Positions 1 to 7,533 of a stretch of 64,000 nucleotides of DNA are shown piece by piece (the first letter of the stretch is position 1; each line of letters starts with the position of its first letter). Made by a program: the position numbers and the translations under genes. The notes under the pieces are model-generated. The model was not told where the DNA came from. It ran no database searches and worked only from the letters and a program-made list of their open reading frames with translations. The DNA is from Nitrospira lenta (GTDB taxonomy: Bacteria; Nitrospirota; Nitrospiria; Nitrospirales; Nitrospiraceae): positions 124,001 to 188,000 of the forward strand of contig NZ_OUNR01000012.1 in the NCBI RefSeq assembly GCF_900403705.1, in the 5' to 3' direction.

Positions 1-1
1 A

Positions 2-379
2 GAAGCCCGCACATTCGGATTCATGCACGAAGTACAAGCCCTCTGGGCACGTGGCCTCGGACAAGGCGGAAGCCTCGAGAATACCGTGGTCCTCTCAGAG
101 AACGGAATCATGAATGAGTCCGGCCTTCGCTTCTCAAACGAATTCGTTCGCCACAAGGTCCTGGATCTTATTGGAGATTTCTCGCTTCTTGGCATGCCTT
201 TCATCGGCCACCTCATTGCCGAACGGTCAGGGCATGCGCTCCACACTCGTCTTGTCGAGCAAATCTTGGAACAGCCTGAAAAATGGATTCTGCTCAATAC
301 AGAGTCCGCTTCCGCTGAATCCAGGAAGTCGCTTCCGATCAGCCGGTCACAGCCAGCCGTCGCGCTTCAGGCCTCGTAA
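2..379 (+). CDS. lpxC: LpxC, UDP-3-O-acyl-GlcNAc deacetylase, C-terminal part (5' end outside window)
   Basis: LpxC is the zinc deacetylase that commits UDP-3-O-acyl-GlcNAc to lipid A synthesis in the cytoplasm. The reading frame is open from base 2, so the gene enters from the left edge and only about 125 C-terminal residues are present. Seen directly: the family signatures EARTFGF, GGSLENTVV, LRFSNEFVRHKVLD and IGDFSLLG, followed by HLIAERSGHALH with the conserved His of the active site. The region after HTRLVEQIL is a variable tail of about 35 residues, longer than in many LpxC proteins. It indicates an outer-membrane LPS producer. Very likely correct; only the N-terminal half is missing. 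Confidence 0.93.
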   Translation, partial: EARTFGFMHEVQALWARGLGQGGSLENTVVLSENGIMNESGLRFSNEFVRHKVLDLIGDFSLLGMPFIGHLIAERSGHALHTRLVEQILEQPEKWILLNTESASAESRKSLPISRSQPAVALQAS

Positions 380-430
380 CTATTCGTCAAGATTTGAAAT
401 TGATTGCGTAGGAAGTGGATGGGCTTGCTG

Positions 431-489
431 CGCCTTCACAAGGCGTAATCATGAGTAAACGCCGAGAGTGAGTGGCCTCACCCCCGGCG
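431..489. terminator. Two stem-loops between convergent genes
   Basis: CGCCTT-cac-AAGGCG at 431-445 is followed by a longer interrupted stem at 460-489: CGCCG pairs with CGGCG, and GTGAG pairs with CTCAC around a TGGC loop. They sit between the plus-strand lpxC end and the minus-strand genes. A bidirectional terminator role is inferred; there is no strong T run on the plus strand. Confidence 0.4.
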
Positions 490-505
490 AGTCGTACTCG
501 GCAGG

Positions 506-547
506 TTACTTCTTCTTCTTCTTTGCTGCTGCTTTCTTCGTTGCCAA
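506..547 (-). CDS. Very short Lys/Ala-rich peptide or detached basic tail of the HARE protein
   Basis: On the minus strand a TTG codon at 547 opens MATKKAAAKKKKK followed by TAA. GTG at 556 is an alternative start, directly preceded by a GGGAGGGGGG run that looks like a ribosome binding site. The frame is open back to an ATG at 607, which would give 33 very basic residues overlapping the end of the HARE-domain gene in another frame. It could be a tiny translated peptide, or the original lysine-rich C-terminus of the upstream DNA-binding protein now separated by a frameshift or read by programmed shifting. Homologues would decide. Confidence 0.3.
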   Translation of the reverse strand: MATKKAAAKKKKK

Positions 548-584
548 GAGTCTCACCCCCCTCCCTTTGAAGAAATACGATGCC

Positions 585-1097
585 CTACACCGCTTGAACC
601 AACACATCATCAAGTGCTTCAAACGTATTTGGACCGACTTTCCTAAATCGCTTATCCCGCTTCAGTGACGTCGCCACAGAGGTCAACGGCGTTTTCCCTT
701 TGATCTGTAGCCCACCTTCCGCAAGCCGTTGCAGCAATTCCTTCGCATGCATGGCACGGTTGGACTCGCGCAAGATTTCATACGTCGCTTCGGGAACACT
801 CTTTCCGACATACTTGCTGCGGCCTAAGAGAATCTCGCGCGACTGATCCGTCACATCCATGACCGGAAGAGTCCGCACGCCCTTATTGTCATCGGTAATA
901 ATTTGACTGGAGAGACTGGCAAGCTTCGCTTTATCTGCTTCTACTCGGTAGAGTGTCTCAGCAAGTTCGAGATATTTCTTGATTGTCGCAATCTCGTCGT
1001 CGAGTCGACGCTTCTTTTTCTCAAGCTCCTGAAACCTATTCTTGTAGGCATGGATCCGCTGCTCAAGCCCTACAAGAATATCTGTTAGTTCTTCCAC
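585..1097 (-). CDS. HARE-type winged-helix protein with N-terminal coiled coil
   Basis: This 170-residue protein starts with a charged heptad-like coiled coil (about residues 5-65, rich in E/K/R/L). It ends with a HARE (HB1/ASXL/restriction endonuclease HTH) domain, about residues 95-165, containing the typical SVPEATYEIL, AMHAKELLQRL, TSVATSLKRD and FRKVGPNTF pieces. HARE domains are thought to bind DNA and occur in bacterial RNA polymerase delta subunits and restriction enzymes. The specific role here is unknown; a DNA-binding regulator or nucleoid-associated protein is inferred. It stands alone, convergent with lpxC. A lysine-rich tail lies immediately downstream in another frame (506-547). 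Confidence 0.75.
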   Translation of the reverse strand: MEELTDILVGLEQRIHAYKNRFQELEKKKRRLDDEIATIKKYLELAETLYRVEADKAKLASLSSQIITDDNKGVRTLPVMDVTDQSREILLGRSKYVGKSVPEATYEILRESNRAMHAKELLQRLAEGGLQIKGKTPLTSVATSLKRDKRFRKVGPNTFEALDDVLVQAV

Positions 1098-1410
1098 AGC
1101 ACCCCCAACAGAAGCATGCTTGCTTTATAGCATTGCATACAAGAACAGTCAAGCGCTCACAACATACTAAAATACTATGACCATAAAGTAGCTTTCTCTA
1201 AAGAAGCTAAAGCTGTGACAAGTACATGGACAAGGCTTGCCTAGAACAGAATGGAAATTACTATCCTCATAGTTATATATAGTTACGATGCATTATTCTT
1301 ATGCTTTGAATTGATTGCACATGTCTCTGCACCATTTTTTCAACCATCGCTGGATAGGAAGCTTAAAAATAGACAGGTAGCCACCATGAGGCCCTGTGCT
1401 ATGATTTGCC
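1098..1410. other. Gene-free, AT-richer spacer between divergent genes
   Basis: This 313-bp stretch separates the start of the minus-strand HARE gene from the plus-strand suhB-like gene. It is visibly richer in A/T than its surroundings (for example around 1165-1330) and is expected to hold the promoters of both genes. I see no ORF with coding character, no convincing hairpin and no RNA gene in it. Confidence 0.5.
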
Positions 1411-2247
1411 ATGCTTGACTCATCACCCCTCCATGAAACACCTGTCACCTTGCTCTTGGACACAGCCATTCATGCAGCAAGACAAGCAGGCAAGGTCCTC
1501 TCGCATTACGCGCACACCGGTTTCCGCGTCGAGAACAAGAGCGCGATCGATCTCGTCACAGAGGCAGATCTTGCCGCCGAGCAATGCGTGATCGATGTGA
1601 TTCTGGCTAGCTATCCCAAACACGCCTTCCTCGCGGAAGAACGAGGACGCATTGGAGAAAGTCAGTCTCCCTACCTCTGGATTATCGATCCGCTCGACGG
1701 CACCACAAACTTTGCACATGGCTTTCCTACATATTGCGTATCCATTGGCCTTGAGTACAAGAAGCAGTGTGTACTTGGCGTTGTATACGATCCCAGTCGT
1801 GATGAACTCTTCAGCGCCATGCGTGGTGGAGGAGCGCGCGTCAATGATCAGCCACTCCACGTCTCTCAAACAGCACAGTTAGATCAAGCCCTCCTGGTAA
1901 CCGGCTTTGCTTACAATATTCGAGAAACTCCGAACAACAACCTCGATCACTTTGCTCGGTTTGCACTTCGGGTCCAAGGGCTCCGCCGCACAGGATCGGC
2001 AGCCCTTGATCTCTGCTATGTCGCGGCAGGACGATTCGACGGATTTTGGGAAGTGAAGCTCAACCCGTGGGATATGGCCGCCGGGGTAGTGATCCTTCGC
2101 GAGGCCGGGGGAAGGGTGACGGACTTTTGTGGCCAATCGCACTCTCTCTACGGACAGGAGTTGGTTGCAAGCAATGGACACCTCCACGATTCTATGATTT
2201 CAGTGATTCGGGAATCCCTGGACAGCAGACCTCCATCTCTCCGATGA
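1411..2247 (+). CDS. suhB: Inositol monophosphatase family protein (SuhB-like)
   Basis: This is a Mg2+-dependent phosphatase of the IMPase/FBPase/CysQ superfamily that hydrolyses myo-inositol-1-phosphate or related sugar phosphates. The 278 residues cover the full family length. Metal-binding motifs are intact: E76-E77 in LAEERG, DPLDGTTNF at 93-101 (D93, D96), and WDMAAG at 220-225 (D221). GSAALDLCYVAAGRFDGF before the last motif is typical of the SuhB branch. The ATG at 1411 gives a short extra N-terminus before the first helix. It is monocistronic, with divergent and unrelated neighbours. The exact substrate is uncertain; in Nitrospira-like autotrophs such proteins may also act on other phosphate esters. 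Confidence 0.88.
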   Translation: MLDSSPLHETPVTLLLDTAIHAARQAGKVLSHYAHTGFRVENKSAIDLVTEADLAAEQCVIDVILASYPKHAFLAEERGRIGESQSPYLWIIDPLDGTTNFAHGFPTYCVSIGLEYKKQCVLGVVYDPSRDELFSAMRGGGARVNDQPLHVSQTAQLDQALLVTGFAYNIRETPNNNLDHFARFALRVQGLRRTGSAALDLCYVAAGRFDGFWEVKLNPWDMAAGVVILREAGGRVTDFCGQSHSLYGQELVASNGHLHDSMISVIRESLDSRPPSLR

Positions 2248-2380
2248 ACCCGTCAGCAATCCCGTGAAGAGACCCCCCTGCCGGTGAGTTCGCCACCTCT
2301 CCAAGCCGACACGACACCCCGTATACAGCAAGCCGATCTGTACGCTAAGATTGTGCAACCTTCTTGCTGGAGTACATCAC

Positions 2381-2665
2381 ATGGCAACATCAACACCTCC
2401 CTCAGGCCCAATGAGCAGCTCCCCGACAGGTGAAAACCCAAACGAAAAAGCGACATGGGACGTGGAACTTTTGCGCGTCCTTGTGAGCCGAAAGGGAACT
2501 CAGGTCGATGCGCAATGGGCGATTCATCCTCAATTGAAACAGGACCTGCTTCCGGAAGAATGGAAAGAAGTCACCGACCTGATGGCCAAAGTCACCGATA
2601 TTGTCGGCAGTCGCTTTTCTGAAGTTCTCCAGAACGTTGAGCCCGATCCGCCCGGTCATGCCTGA
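2381..2665 (+). CDS. Small conserved-looking protein of unknown function next to a RiPP-type radical SAM gene
   Basis: 94 residues from the ATG at 2381 (a CTGGAG-like ribosome site lies just upstream; an in-frame TTG at 2351 would add 10 residues). The first 25 residues are Ser/Pro-rich and low complexity. The rest (WDVELLRVLVSRKG ... DLLPEEWKEVTDLMAKV) is predicted helical and amphipathic, and the protein ends in PDPPGHA. There is no signal peptide, Cys or membrane segment. I do not recognise the family. It is followed 70 bp later by the AhpD-like gene in the same direction, suggesting co-transcription. Its position opposite a radical SAM RiPP-maturase-like gene makes it a weak candidate for a partner or substrate of that enzyme. 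Confidence 0.6.
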   Translation: MATSTPPSGPMSSSPTGENPNEKATWDVELLRVLVSRKGTQVDAQWAIHPQLKQDLLPEEWKEVTDLMAKVTDIVGSRFSEVLQNVEPDPPGHA

Positions 2666-2735
2666 CCCTGAACCAGTACGCCCAACTTCCCGCATCGTTT
2701 CTTCTCAACCCCTGTACAGCCAAAGGAGCTGAACT

Positions 2736-3068
2736 ATGGAGTCGTATTATCACGCACACGATCTGGGTAAATTCGCCGAGATGGGCAAAGGTAATAAGGA
2801 ACTCTGGGACAAGTTCATGAGCTACTACAGTGCGGTATTCGCGGAGGGGGCCCTGACGGAGCGGGAGAAAGCCTTGATCGCCCTCGCCGTCGCGCACGCC
2901 GTGCAATGTCCCTATTGCATCGATGCCTATACGCAGGCGTCGCTGGAGAAGGGATCGAATGTTGAGGAAATGACCGAAGCGGTGCACGTCGCCTGCGCGA
3001 TTAGGGGAGGCGCGTCGCTCGTGCATGGCGTCCAGATGCGGAACGTGGCCGAGAAGTTGTCGATGTAA
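2736..3068 (+). CDS. AhpD-like / carboxymuconolactone decarboxylase family protein with CxxC (arsenosugar-associated peroxidase-like type)
   Basis: 110 residues, the normal size of a single-domain CMD/AhpD protein. The all-helical fold is marked by LTEREKALIALAVAH followed by the redox motif CPYCIDAY and a downstream helix VEEMTEAVHVAC with AIRGGASLVHG. In AhpD the CxxC pair and a nearby His relay electrons to peroxiredoxins, so a thiol-peroxidase or reductase role is inferred. The sequence closely resembles the proteins annotated as arsenosugar biosynthesis-associated peroxidase-like, but no arsM or arsS gene is visible here. A clear AGGAG (AAAGGAGCTGAAC) precedes the ATG. It is convergent with the radical SAM gene, 36 bp apart. 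Confidence 0.85.
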   Translation: MESYYHAHDLGKFAEMGKGNKELWDKFMSYYSAVFAEGALTEREKALIALAVAHAVQCPYCIDAYTQASLEKGSNVEEMTEAVHVACAIRGGASLVHGVQMRNVAEKLSM

Positions 3069-3104
3069 GAGCGATCGCTTGTAACTGCCGGCGCTCGGGG
3101 TGGC

Positions 3105-4964
3105 TCAGAGAAATTGGTTTTCTGGAATCGCGAGCGTGAAGTATTTCTCCCGCTCTTCATAGAGGATACGACGGCTCGTCAAGACACCCAGCGCATCATT
3201 CAGCTCGTCATCAGACAGTGTCATGTCACGCTTCGCTTCTTTTAGTACGGCCCGAATCTGATCCCTGCTCTTCGCAGCCTCATTGCAAGCCTCGATGATG
3301 CCTGCGGCTGGCCAATCGAACCGCTGCCTGGTCGGAGCCTGAGGATCCCGTCCGTCATACACCGTGATGTAGTCCATAGACTTTGAGTAATACAAAAACG
3401 GTCGGTCGCTGCCGCGCGCCCGTCGCTGCCATTCCTCCACCAGACCGACCAGTTCCTGATAGAGATGCGGATCCACCGGCCAGTGATCCAACTCATACTC
3501 GAAATCATAGGCGATCTTGAGCAAATCAAGGCGCGCCGCATCATACACATACTCATAGGCCATCCCCGGCCCCGTAATCCGCACACCATATTCATGCGGA
3601 CGCGTAAAGTAGGGACTGAACCGCTGCAGCCAGAATTTCCCGGTCGCTTCCGGCGCCTGCAAATGGAAGAGCGAGGGAAGCAAATCGATCTGCCGCCGAT
3701 AATCCTCATTCGTCTCGCCAGGGAATCCGAGCAGAATATTCCAGGACACCGCGACACGGTAGTAGCTACTCCACTTCAGACACAAGATGTTCTGCATGGG
3801 CGTCACGCCCTTATCCATCGCCTTGAGCTGCGACAGGCTGAGACTCTCCAGGCCCGGCTGCATACACTTCACGCCCCCCACCGCGAGCATGCGGATCTGA
3901 CTCTTCTGAAGATTGCTCTTAGTTTCGATGAACACATCGAGATCGCAATGCGCCGCGGCAAACTGGCCGAACAGATTCTCGACATACTTCATGTCGATGA
4001 TGTTATCGACCAGCCTGAACCGGGTCGTGTCGTACCGGCTGGAGAGCGCCGTCATCTCGCGCGCCGCCTGATCCGGCGATTTCGCCCGGAACTTCATGCT
4101 CTGGGCATTGAGGCCGCAGAACGTGCAATGGTGCTTCTCCCCCCACCAACAACCGCGCGAGCCTTCGTAAAGGAGAATGCGGTCCAGGCCCTGCGCTGCA
4201 TCCCCGAGTTCGGCCAGCAGATGGTAATAGTCGTCGTAGTCCGGAGGCCCGGTCTTCGCGAAATCGGCAAACAGCGCCGGGTTCGGTGTAAATCGAATCC
4301 GATCCTGCTCTCGGAAGATCACTCCATTCGGAACCGCGTCAGACGTACCCTCTAGGACATGGCGCACGAGGGCAGGCACCACCTCTTCTCCTTCGCCCAC
4401 CACGACATAGTCGATAAAGGGAAACGCCCTGAAGTATTCCATCCCCATCTCGCCGTCATAGTTCGCCCCGCCGAAGACGATCTTCACCTCTGGATACAGA
4501 TCCTTGATCATCTTCGCCAGCGTCAGGCTCGCCACATTCTGATCGAAGGTCGAGGTAAAACCGACGAGTTTGTACTGACCCCAATCAATCGCCGTCATCG
4601 CCCAGGTCAGAAACTGCGGCGCCGTCCTCGTCGCCATGTCTTCAAAAAAGGAGATCGGCTGCCCGCTCTCCTGAGCCACTTGCTCGAAGACCGGCTTAAA
4701 GACCCGCGGGTATTCCGCACGCTTGGGATTGTCGCGAAACAGGAGATAGGAAAAGAGCCACTCCCCGAAGAGGGCGCGCTTCTCGCAGATCATTTCATAG
4801 AGAGGGACACCGATCTTGTGGGCGAAACGGACGTTCAAATGGTGGCAGTCGACGGGAATCCCCTTCGACTTGAGCAGCGCAGAGAGGGTGCCCAGTTGGA
4901 TCGAGGGGTACTTCGAATAACTGAACGGCATGTTGATGAGCGCCACCTGCGCCTGATCGCTCAT
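3105..4964 (-). CDS. B12-binding-type radical SAM protein of the RiPP maturation family (rSAM 'ocin' type 1)
   Basis: 619 residues. The N-terminal half (about 1-210) has a cobalamin-binding Rossmann-like layout (VALINMPF ... LGTLSALL ... VGFTSTF ... VFGGANYDGEMG ... VVVGEGEE). The radical SAM core follows, opened by SRGCWWGEKHHCTFCGLN, a CX7CX2C cluster motif instead of the usual CX3CX2C. This motif and the following MKFRAKSP are hallmarks of the family called RiPP maturation radical SAM protein 1. SAM-core elements PGLESLS and ILLGFPGET are present. The last 120 residues form a C-terminal extension. Members are believed to C-methylate or otherwise modify ribosomal peptides, but no standard precursor is obvious here. 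The ATG at 4964 follows a GATGAACGGACGAGG stretch. It is transcribed alone. Confidence 0.88.
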   Translation of the reverse strand: MSDQAQVALINMPFSYSKYPSIQLGTLSALLKSKGIPVDCHHLNVRFAHKIGVPLYEMICEKRALFGEWLFSYLLFRDNPKRAEYPRVFKPVFEQVAQESGQPISFFEDMATRTAPQFLTWAMTAIDWGQYKLVGFTSTFDQNVASLTLAKMIKDLYPEVKIVFGGANYDGEMGMEYFRAFPFIDYVVVGEGEEVVPALVRHVLEGTSDAVPNGVIFREQDRIRFTPNPALFADFAKTGPPDYDDYYHLLAELGDAAQGLDRILLYEGSRGCWWGEKHHCTFCGLNAQSMKFRAKSPDQAAREMTALSSRYDTTRFRLVDNIIDMKYVENLFGQFAAAHCDLDVFIETKSNLQKSQIRMLAVGGVKCMQPGLESLSLSQLKAMDKGVTPMQNILCLKWSSYYRVAVSWNILLGFPGETNEDYRRQIDLLPSLFHLQAPEATGKFWLQRFSPYFTRPHEYGVRITGPGMAYEYVYDAARLDLLKIAYDFEYELDHWPVDPHLYQELVGLVEEWQRRARGSDRPFLYYSKSMDYITVYDGRDPQAPTRQRFDWPAAGIIEACNEAAKSRDQIRAVLKEAKRDMTLSDDELNDALGVLTSRRILYEEREKYFTLAIPENQFL

Positions 4965-5003
4965 CGGTTGCCTCGTCCGTTCATCATGGCAAGATCGCCT
5001 GGC

Positions 5004-5354
5004 TTAGGATACTGCCGCTCGGAATGGCTCAAACTCCCGGTCGGCTTTTGCCGCGAGATAAAAATCGCTTTCCGTGAGGCCGTTAATCTTGTGTGTCCAG
5101 ATCTCCACCTTGCACTTGCCCCAAGCCAGGTAGAGATCCGGATGATGACCCTCGGCCTCAGCGATCACGCCCACTTTATTCACATAGGCTAAGGCTTGAG
5201 CAAAATCCTTGAATGTATAGAGCCGTTCAAGATGCCCTTGCGCGTTCAGCGTCCAGCCCCGACCCAATTCTTTCAGCAGAGCCTGCGCACGATCCGCGGG
5301 AACCGGCGGCACACCACCGCGACAGGGGATACAGGCATTGTCGGCAAGACCCAT
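5004..5354 (-). CDS. phhB: 4a-hydroxytetrahydrobiopterin dehydratase (PCD/DCoH family)
   Basis: 116 residues. The enzyme dehydrates the 4a-carbinolamine formed by aromatic amino-acid hydroxylases, recycling the pterin cofactor. The active-site signature EGHHPDLYL with two adjacent His is present, as are YVNKVGVIAEAEG before it and HKINGLTESDF at the end. The start at 5354 is chosen because AAGGAGG lies 8 bases upstream; upstream in-frame codons would add an unlikely 37 residues. The N-terminus carries CIPCRGG, a small Cys pair seen in many members of this family. No phenylalanine hydroxylase gene is visible nearby. It diverges from the permease gene. Confidence 0.93.
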   Translation of the reverse strand: MGLADNACIPCRGGVPPVPADRAQALLKELGRGWTLNAQGHLERLYTFKDFAQALAYVNKVGVIAEAEGHHPDLYLAWGKCKVEIWTHKINGLTESDFYLAAKADREFEPFRAAVS

Positions 5355-5448
5355 GGTGGCCTCCTTCGGTAAGAGAGAGGAGAGTATTGTAAAGGGGCCA
5401 TGAGCGGAGAAACAAGGCGGGGCAGCATTCGATCCCTGCAGAAATAGA

Positions 5449-6879
5449 ATGTCCGCACCGCTCAACCCACAGCAACAGGCTCACGTCGCCTTGCCTCGCC
5501 GCCCATTTCCGCGCATCATGCCGGCAACCATGCCGTCCGCGTCATCGCAACCAGATCCGTCCACCTCTCTACGCATCGGCTGGTTTACCGCCTCCTGCGT
5601 GCTCGTCAGCAATATCATCGGGGGCGGGATCTTCACGACGACCGGCATTATGGCCCGGGATCTCGGCGATCCACTGTTGATTCTCCTCTTGTGGTTCATA
5701 GGCGCACTCTTCGCCGTCGGCGGGGCGATGATCTATGGTGAACTGGGCTCGCGGCTGCCCCATGCAGGAGGAGACTATGTGTACCTGCGAGAAGCGTACG
5801 GACCGCTCATCGCCTTCCTGAGCGGCTGGACATCGTTCACCATCGGCTTCGGCGCCGCCGTGGCAGCCTCGGCCATCAGCTTCTCGTCCTATGCGATGCG
5901 TGTCGTTCCGATTCAAGACGAGCAAGGGTGGATCGCGAAAGGCCTCTCTCTCGCCCTCCTCTGGAGCGCCACCGTGATCCATTGTCGGGGCATCCAAACA
6001 GGTGGCCGCCTGCAGATGATACTCACGACCACCAAAGTCGTGGCCATCGGCGGGCTGATTCTCGGCGGACTGTCGGCCGTGATCGGGCAGGGGCGCCCGT
6101 TCCTCACCGCACCCATCGCGCAGGCACCCACGCTTGGATCCGCCGCCATCGCCCTCATCATCGTGACCTACTGCTACCTCGGCTGGAACGTCGCCGGCTA
6201 CATTGCCGCGGATATCGTCAATCCACAGAAGACTCTGCCGAGAATCATGATCGGAGGAACCGCGTTTGTCGCCGTCATTTATCTCTTGCTGAATGTTGTC
6301 TACCTGTCAGCATTGTCTATCCGTGAACTGGCGGAAGAGCCGATTGTGCCGGTGGCGGAGAAAGTCGCCGCCGCGTTGTGGGGGCCGCAAAGCGGGCGTC
6401 TGGTTGCCGCCATCCTCTGTCTCTCTATCGCAGGCGCGGTGAGCGCGATGACCTGGGCCGGACCCCGGGTCTATTGGGCCATGGCACGCGACGGCATGAT
6501 CAGCCCCTGGCTCGCCCACGTGCACCCTCGAACCAATGTTCCGACCCGCGCGATCATCTTCCAAAGCCTCTGGGCCACGCTGCTGATTCTCAGTGGTACA
6601 TTCGAACAACTCCTTGTCTATAGCGGCTTGGTCCTCTCGCTCTTCATGGCCCTAACTCTCTCCACCATCTTCTGTCTTCGTCGGAGCAGTTCAACCCATC
6701 CGCATTTTCAGGCTCCGTTCTACCCAATCTTGCCGATCACACTCGTCTGCGGAGCTGCTGCCCTGGTTATTTCCAGCGCGCTCGAACGACCGACAGAATC
6801 GCTGCATGGCGCAGCCACCGTCCTGAGCGGCATCCCGCTCTACTACGCCTGGCGCAGACCTCACAATATTCGGAGATAA
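5449..6879 (+). CDS. APC-family amino acid permease
   Basis: 476 residues with about 12 hydrophobic segments, the layout of APC-superfamily transporters (LeuT fold) in the inner membrane. The substrate-binding helix 1 motif GGGIFTTTG follows SNIIG. Helix 6 carries YCYLGWNVAGYIAADI, and AMARDGMISPWLAHVHPRTNVPT is the conserved loop after helix 8. Substrate cannot be read from sequence; amino acids are inferred. The start is uncertain: the first ATG is at 5449, but ATG at 5518 would remove 23 Pro/Ala-rich residues that do not look membrane-related, and neither has a strong ribosome site. It diverges from phhB, and no operon partner follows. Confidence 0.85.
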   Translation: MSAPLNPQQQAHVALPRRPFPRIMPATMPSASSQPDPSTSLRIGWFTASCVLVSNIIGGGIFTTTGIMARDLGDPLLILLLWFIGALFAVGGAMIYGELGSRLPHAGGDYVYLREAYGPLIAFLSGWTSFTIGFGAAVAASAISFSSYAMRVVPIQDEQGWIAKGLSLALLWSATVIHCRGIQTGGRLQMILTTTKVVAIGGLILGGLSAVIGQGRPFLTAPIAQAPTLGSAAIALIIVTYCYLGWNVAGYIAADIVNPQKTLPRIMIGGTAFVAVIYLLLNVVYLSALSIRELAEEPIVPVAEKVAAALWGPQSGRLVAAILCLSIAGAVSAMTWAGPRVYWAMARDGMISPWLAHVHPRTNVPTRAIIFQSLWATLLILSGTFEQLLVYSGLVLSLFMALTLSTIFCLRRSSSTHPHFQAPFYPILPITLVCGAAALVISSALERPTESLHGAATVLSGIPLYYAWRRPHNIRR

Positions 6880-6892
6880 TCGCCCTGACACG

Positions 6893-7006
6893 CTCGTCAC
6901 AATATTCTCCACCAAGACGGCAGCGAGCGAGAGGCTAAGTCGTATCATTCGTGTACGGCGAAGTATCGAGCGATGCGATAACGATGTTGGAGGATATTGT
7001 GACGAG
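6893..7006. repeat. Long-range 19-bp inverted repeat
   Basis: CTCGTCACAATATTCTCCA at 6893-6911 is the reverse complement of TGGAGGATATTGTGACGAG at 6988-7006, except for one mismatch. The enclosed 76 bases have no ORF. It could be the shell of a small mobile element or a structured transcript end; no target-site duplication could be established. Confidence 0.6.
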
Positions 7007-7020
7007 ATGAGAAACAACAC

Positions 7021-7053
7021 GGGCGACCTTGCCTCCATGGTGGAAGGTCGCCC
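7021..7053. terminator. Strong 10-bp hairpin
   Basis: GGGCGACCTT (7021-7030) and AAGGTCGCCC (7044-7053) pair perfectly around a 13-base loop. It lies downstream of the plus-strand permease and of the small minus-strand ORF at 7065-7190. There is no T run on either side, so Rho-independent termination is only inferred. Confidence 0.45.
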
Positions 7054-7064
7054 GTGAGCGGCGC

Positions 7065-7190
7065 TTAGGACGCCAAGAAACATGTTCTGATGTCGCGGCC
7101 CGTAAAGACCCGGACGATGAGAACTGCGTTGGGGTTCTCGTCGGGGGAGACCTCGTCAATCCCAGGTACTGGCGTTCCCCGCGCTAGCAT
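7065..7190 (-). CDS. Small hypothetical ORF, 41 residues
   Basis: ATG at 7190 opens a 41-codon frame ending with TAA at 7065, reading MLARGTPVPGIDEV and then NAVLIVRVFTGRD near the end. A weak AGAGAA lies upstream. The C-terminal part looks like a beta strand-turn typical of real proteins, so it may be a fragment of a larger lost gene rather than an independent one. No family recognised. Confidence 0.2.
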   Translation of the reverse strand: MLARGTPVPGIDEVSPDENPNAVLIVRVFTGRDIRTCFLAS

Positions 7191-7533
7191 CGATTCTCTA
7201 CATTGATCAGGCCGACACCCGATTGGTCATCGGCGCCTTTACGGCGCGGCCTGGAGAGAATCGACTAGTACGACCGACGAGAAACCCGCCTTCGCATCGA
7301 CGGGCCTGACGAACCAGGTGGCGTTGCGTCGCTCATATCCACCCTCCTCTCTGATGAAGTCAGCGAGAAACCTGGATAGCAGCCGCGCGGTCTGCCCGAT
7401 CTCCCGCGCTTTCACACATCATGGGCCGCAATTCCGGTCTACGCCCATTAGAAAACTCTGTCAATGGGGGACGCACGAATATTTACTCACGACAGCCGTT
7501 CGCATCAGAACGTAGCGTCTCACCGTGCGACTT

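Larger units (their letters stand above)
6880..7533. other. Gene-poor stretch with inverted repeats and possible gene debris
   Basis: About 650 bp between the permease and ppk2 with no credible full gene. It contains a 19-bp long-range inverted repeat (6893-7006), a strong hairpin (7021-7053), one small minus-strand ORF (7065-7190), and downstream frames with protein-like stretches interrupted by stops. One minus-strand reading around 7235-7330 gives NATWFVRPVDAKAGFS and then VVLVDSLQAAP before a stop, which reads like a decayed gene but matches no family I can name. Another short reading begins with ATG at about 7333, after AGGAGG, and is stopped after 23 codons. Confidence 0.45.
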
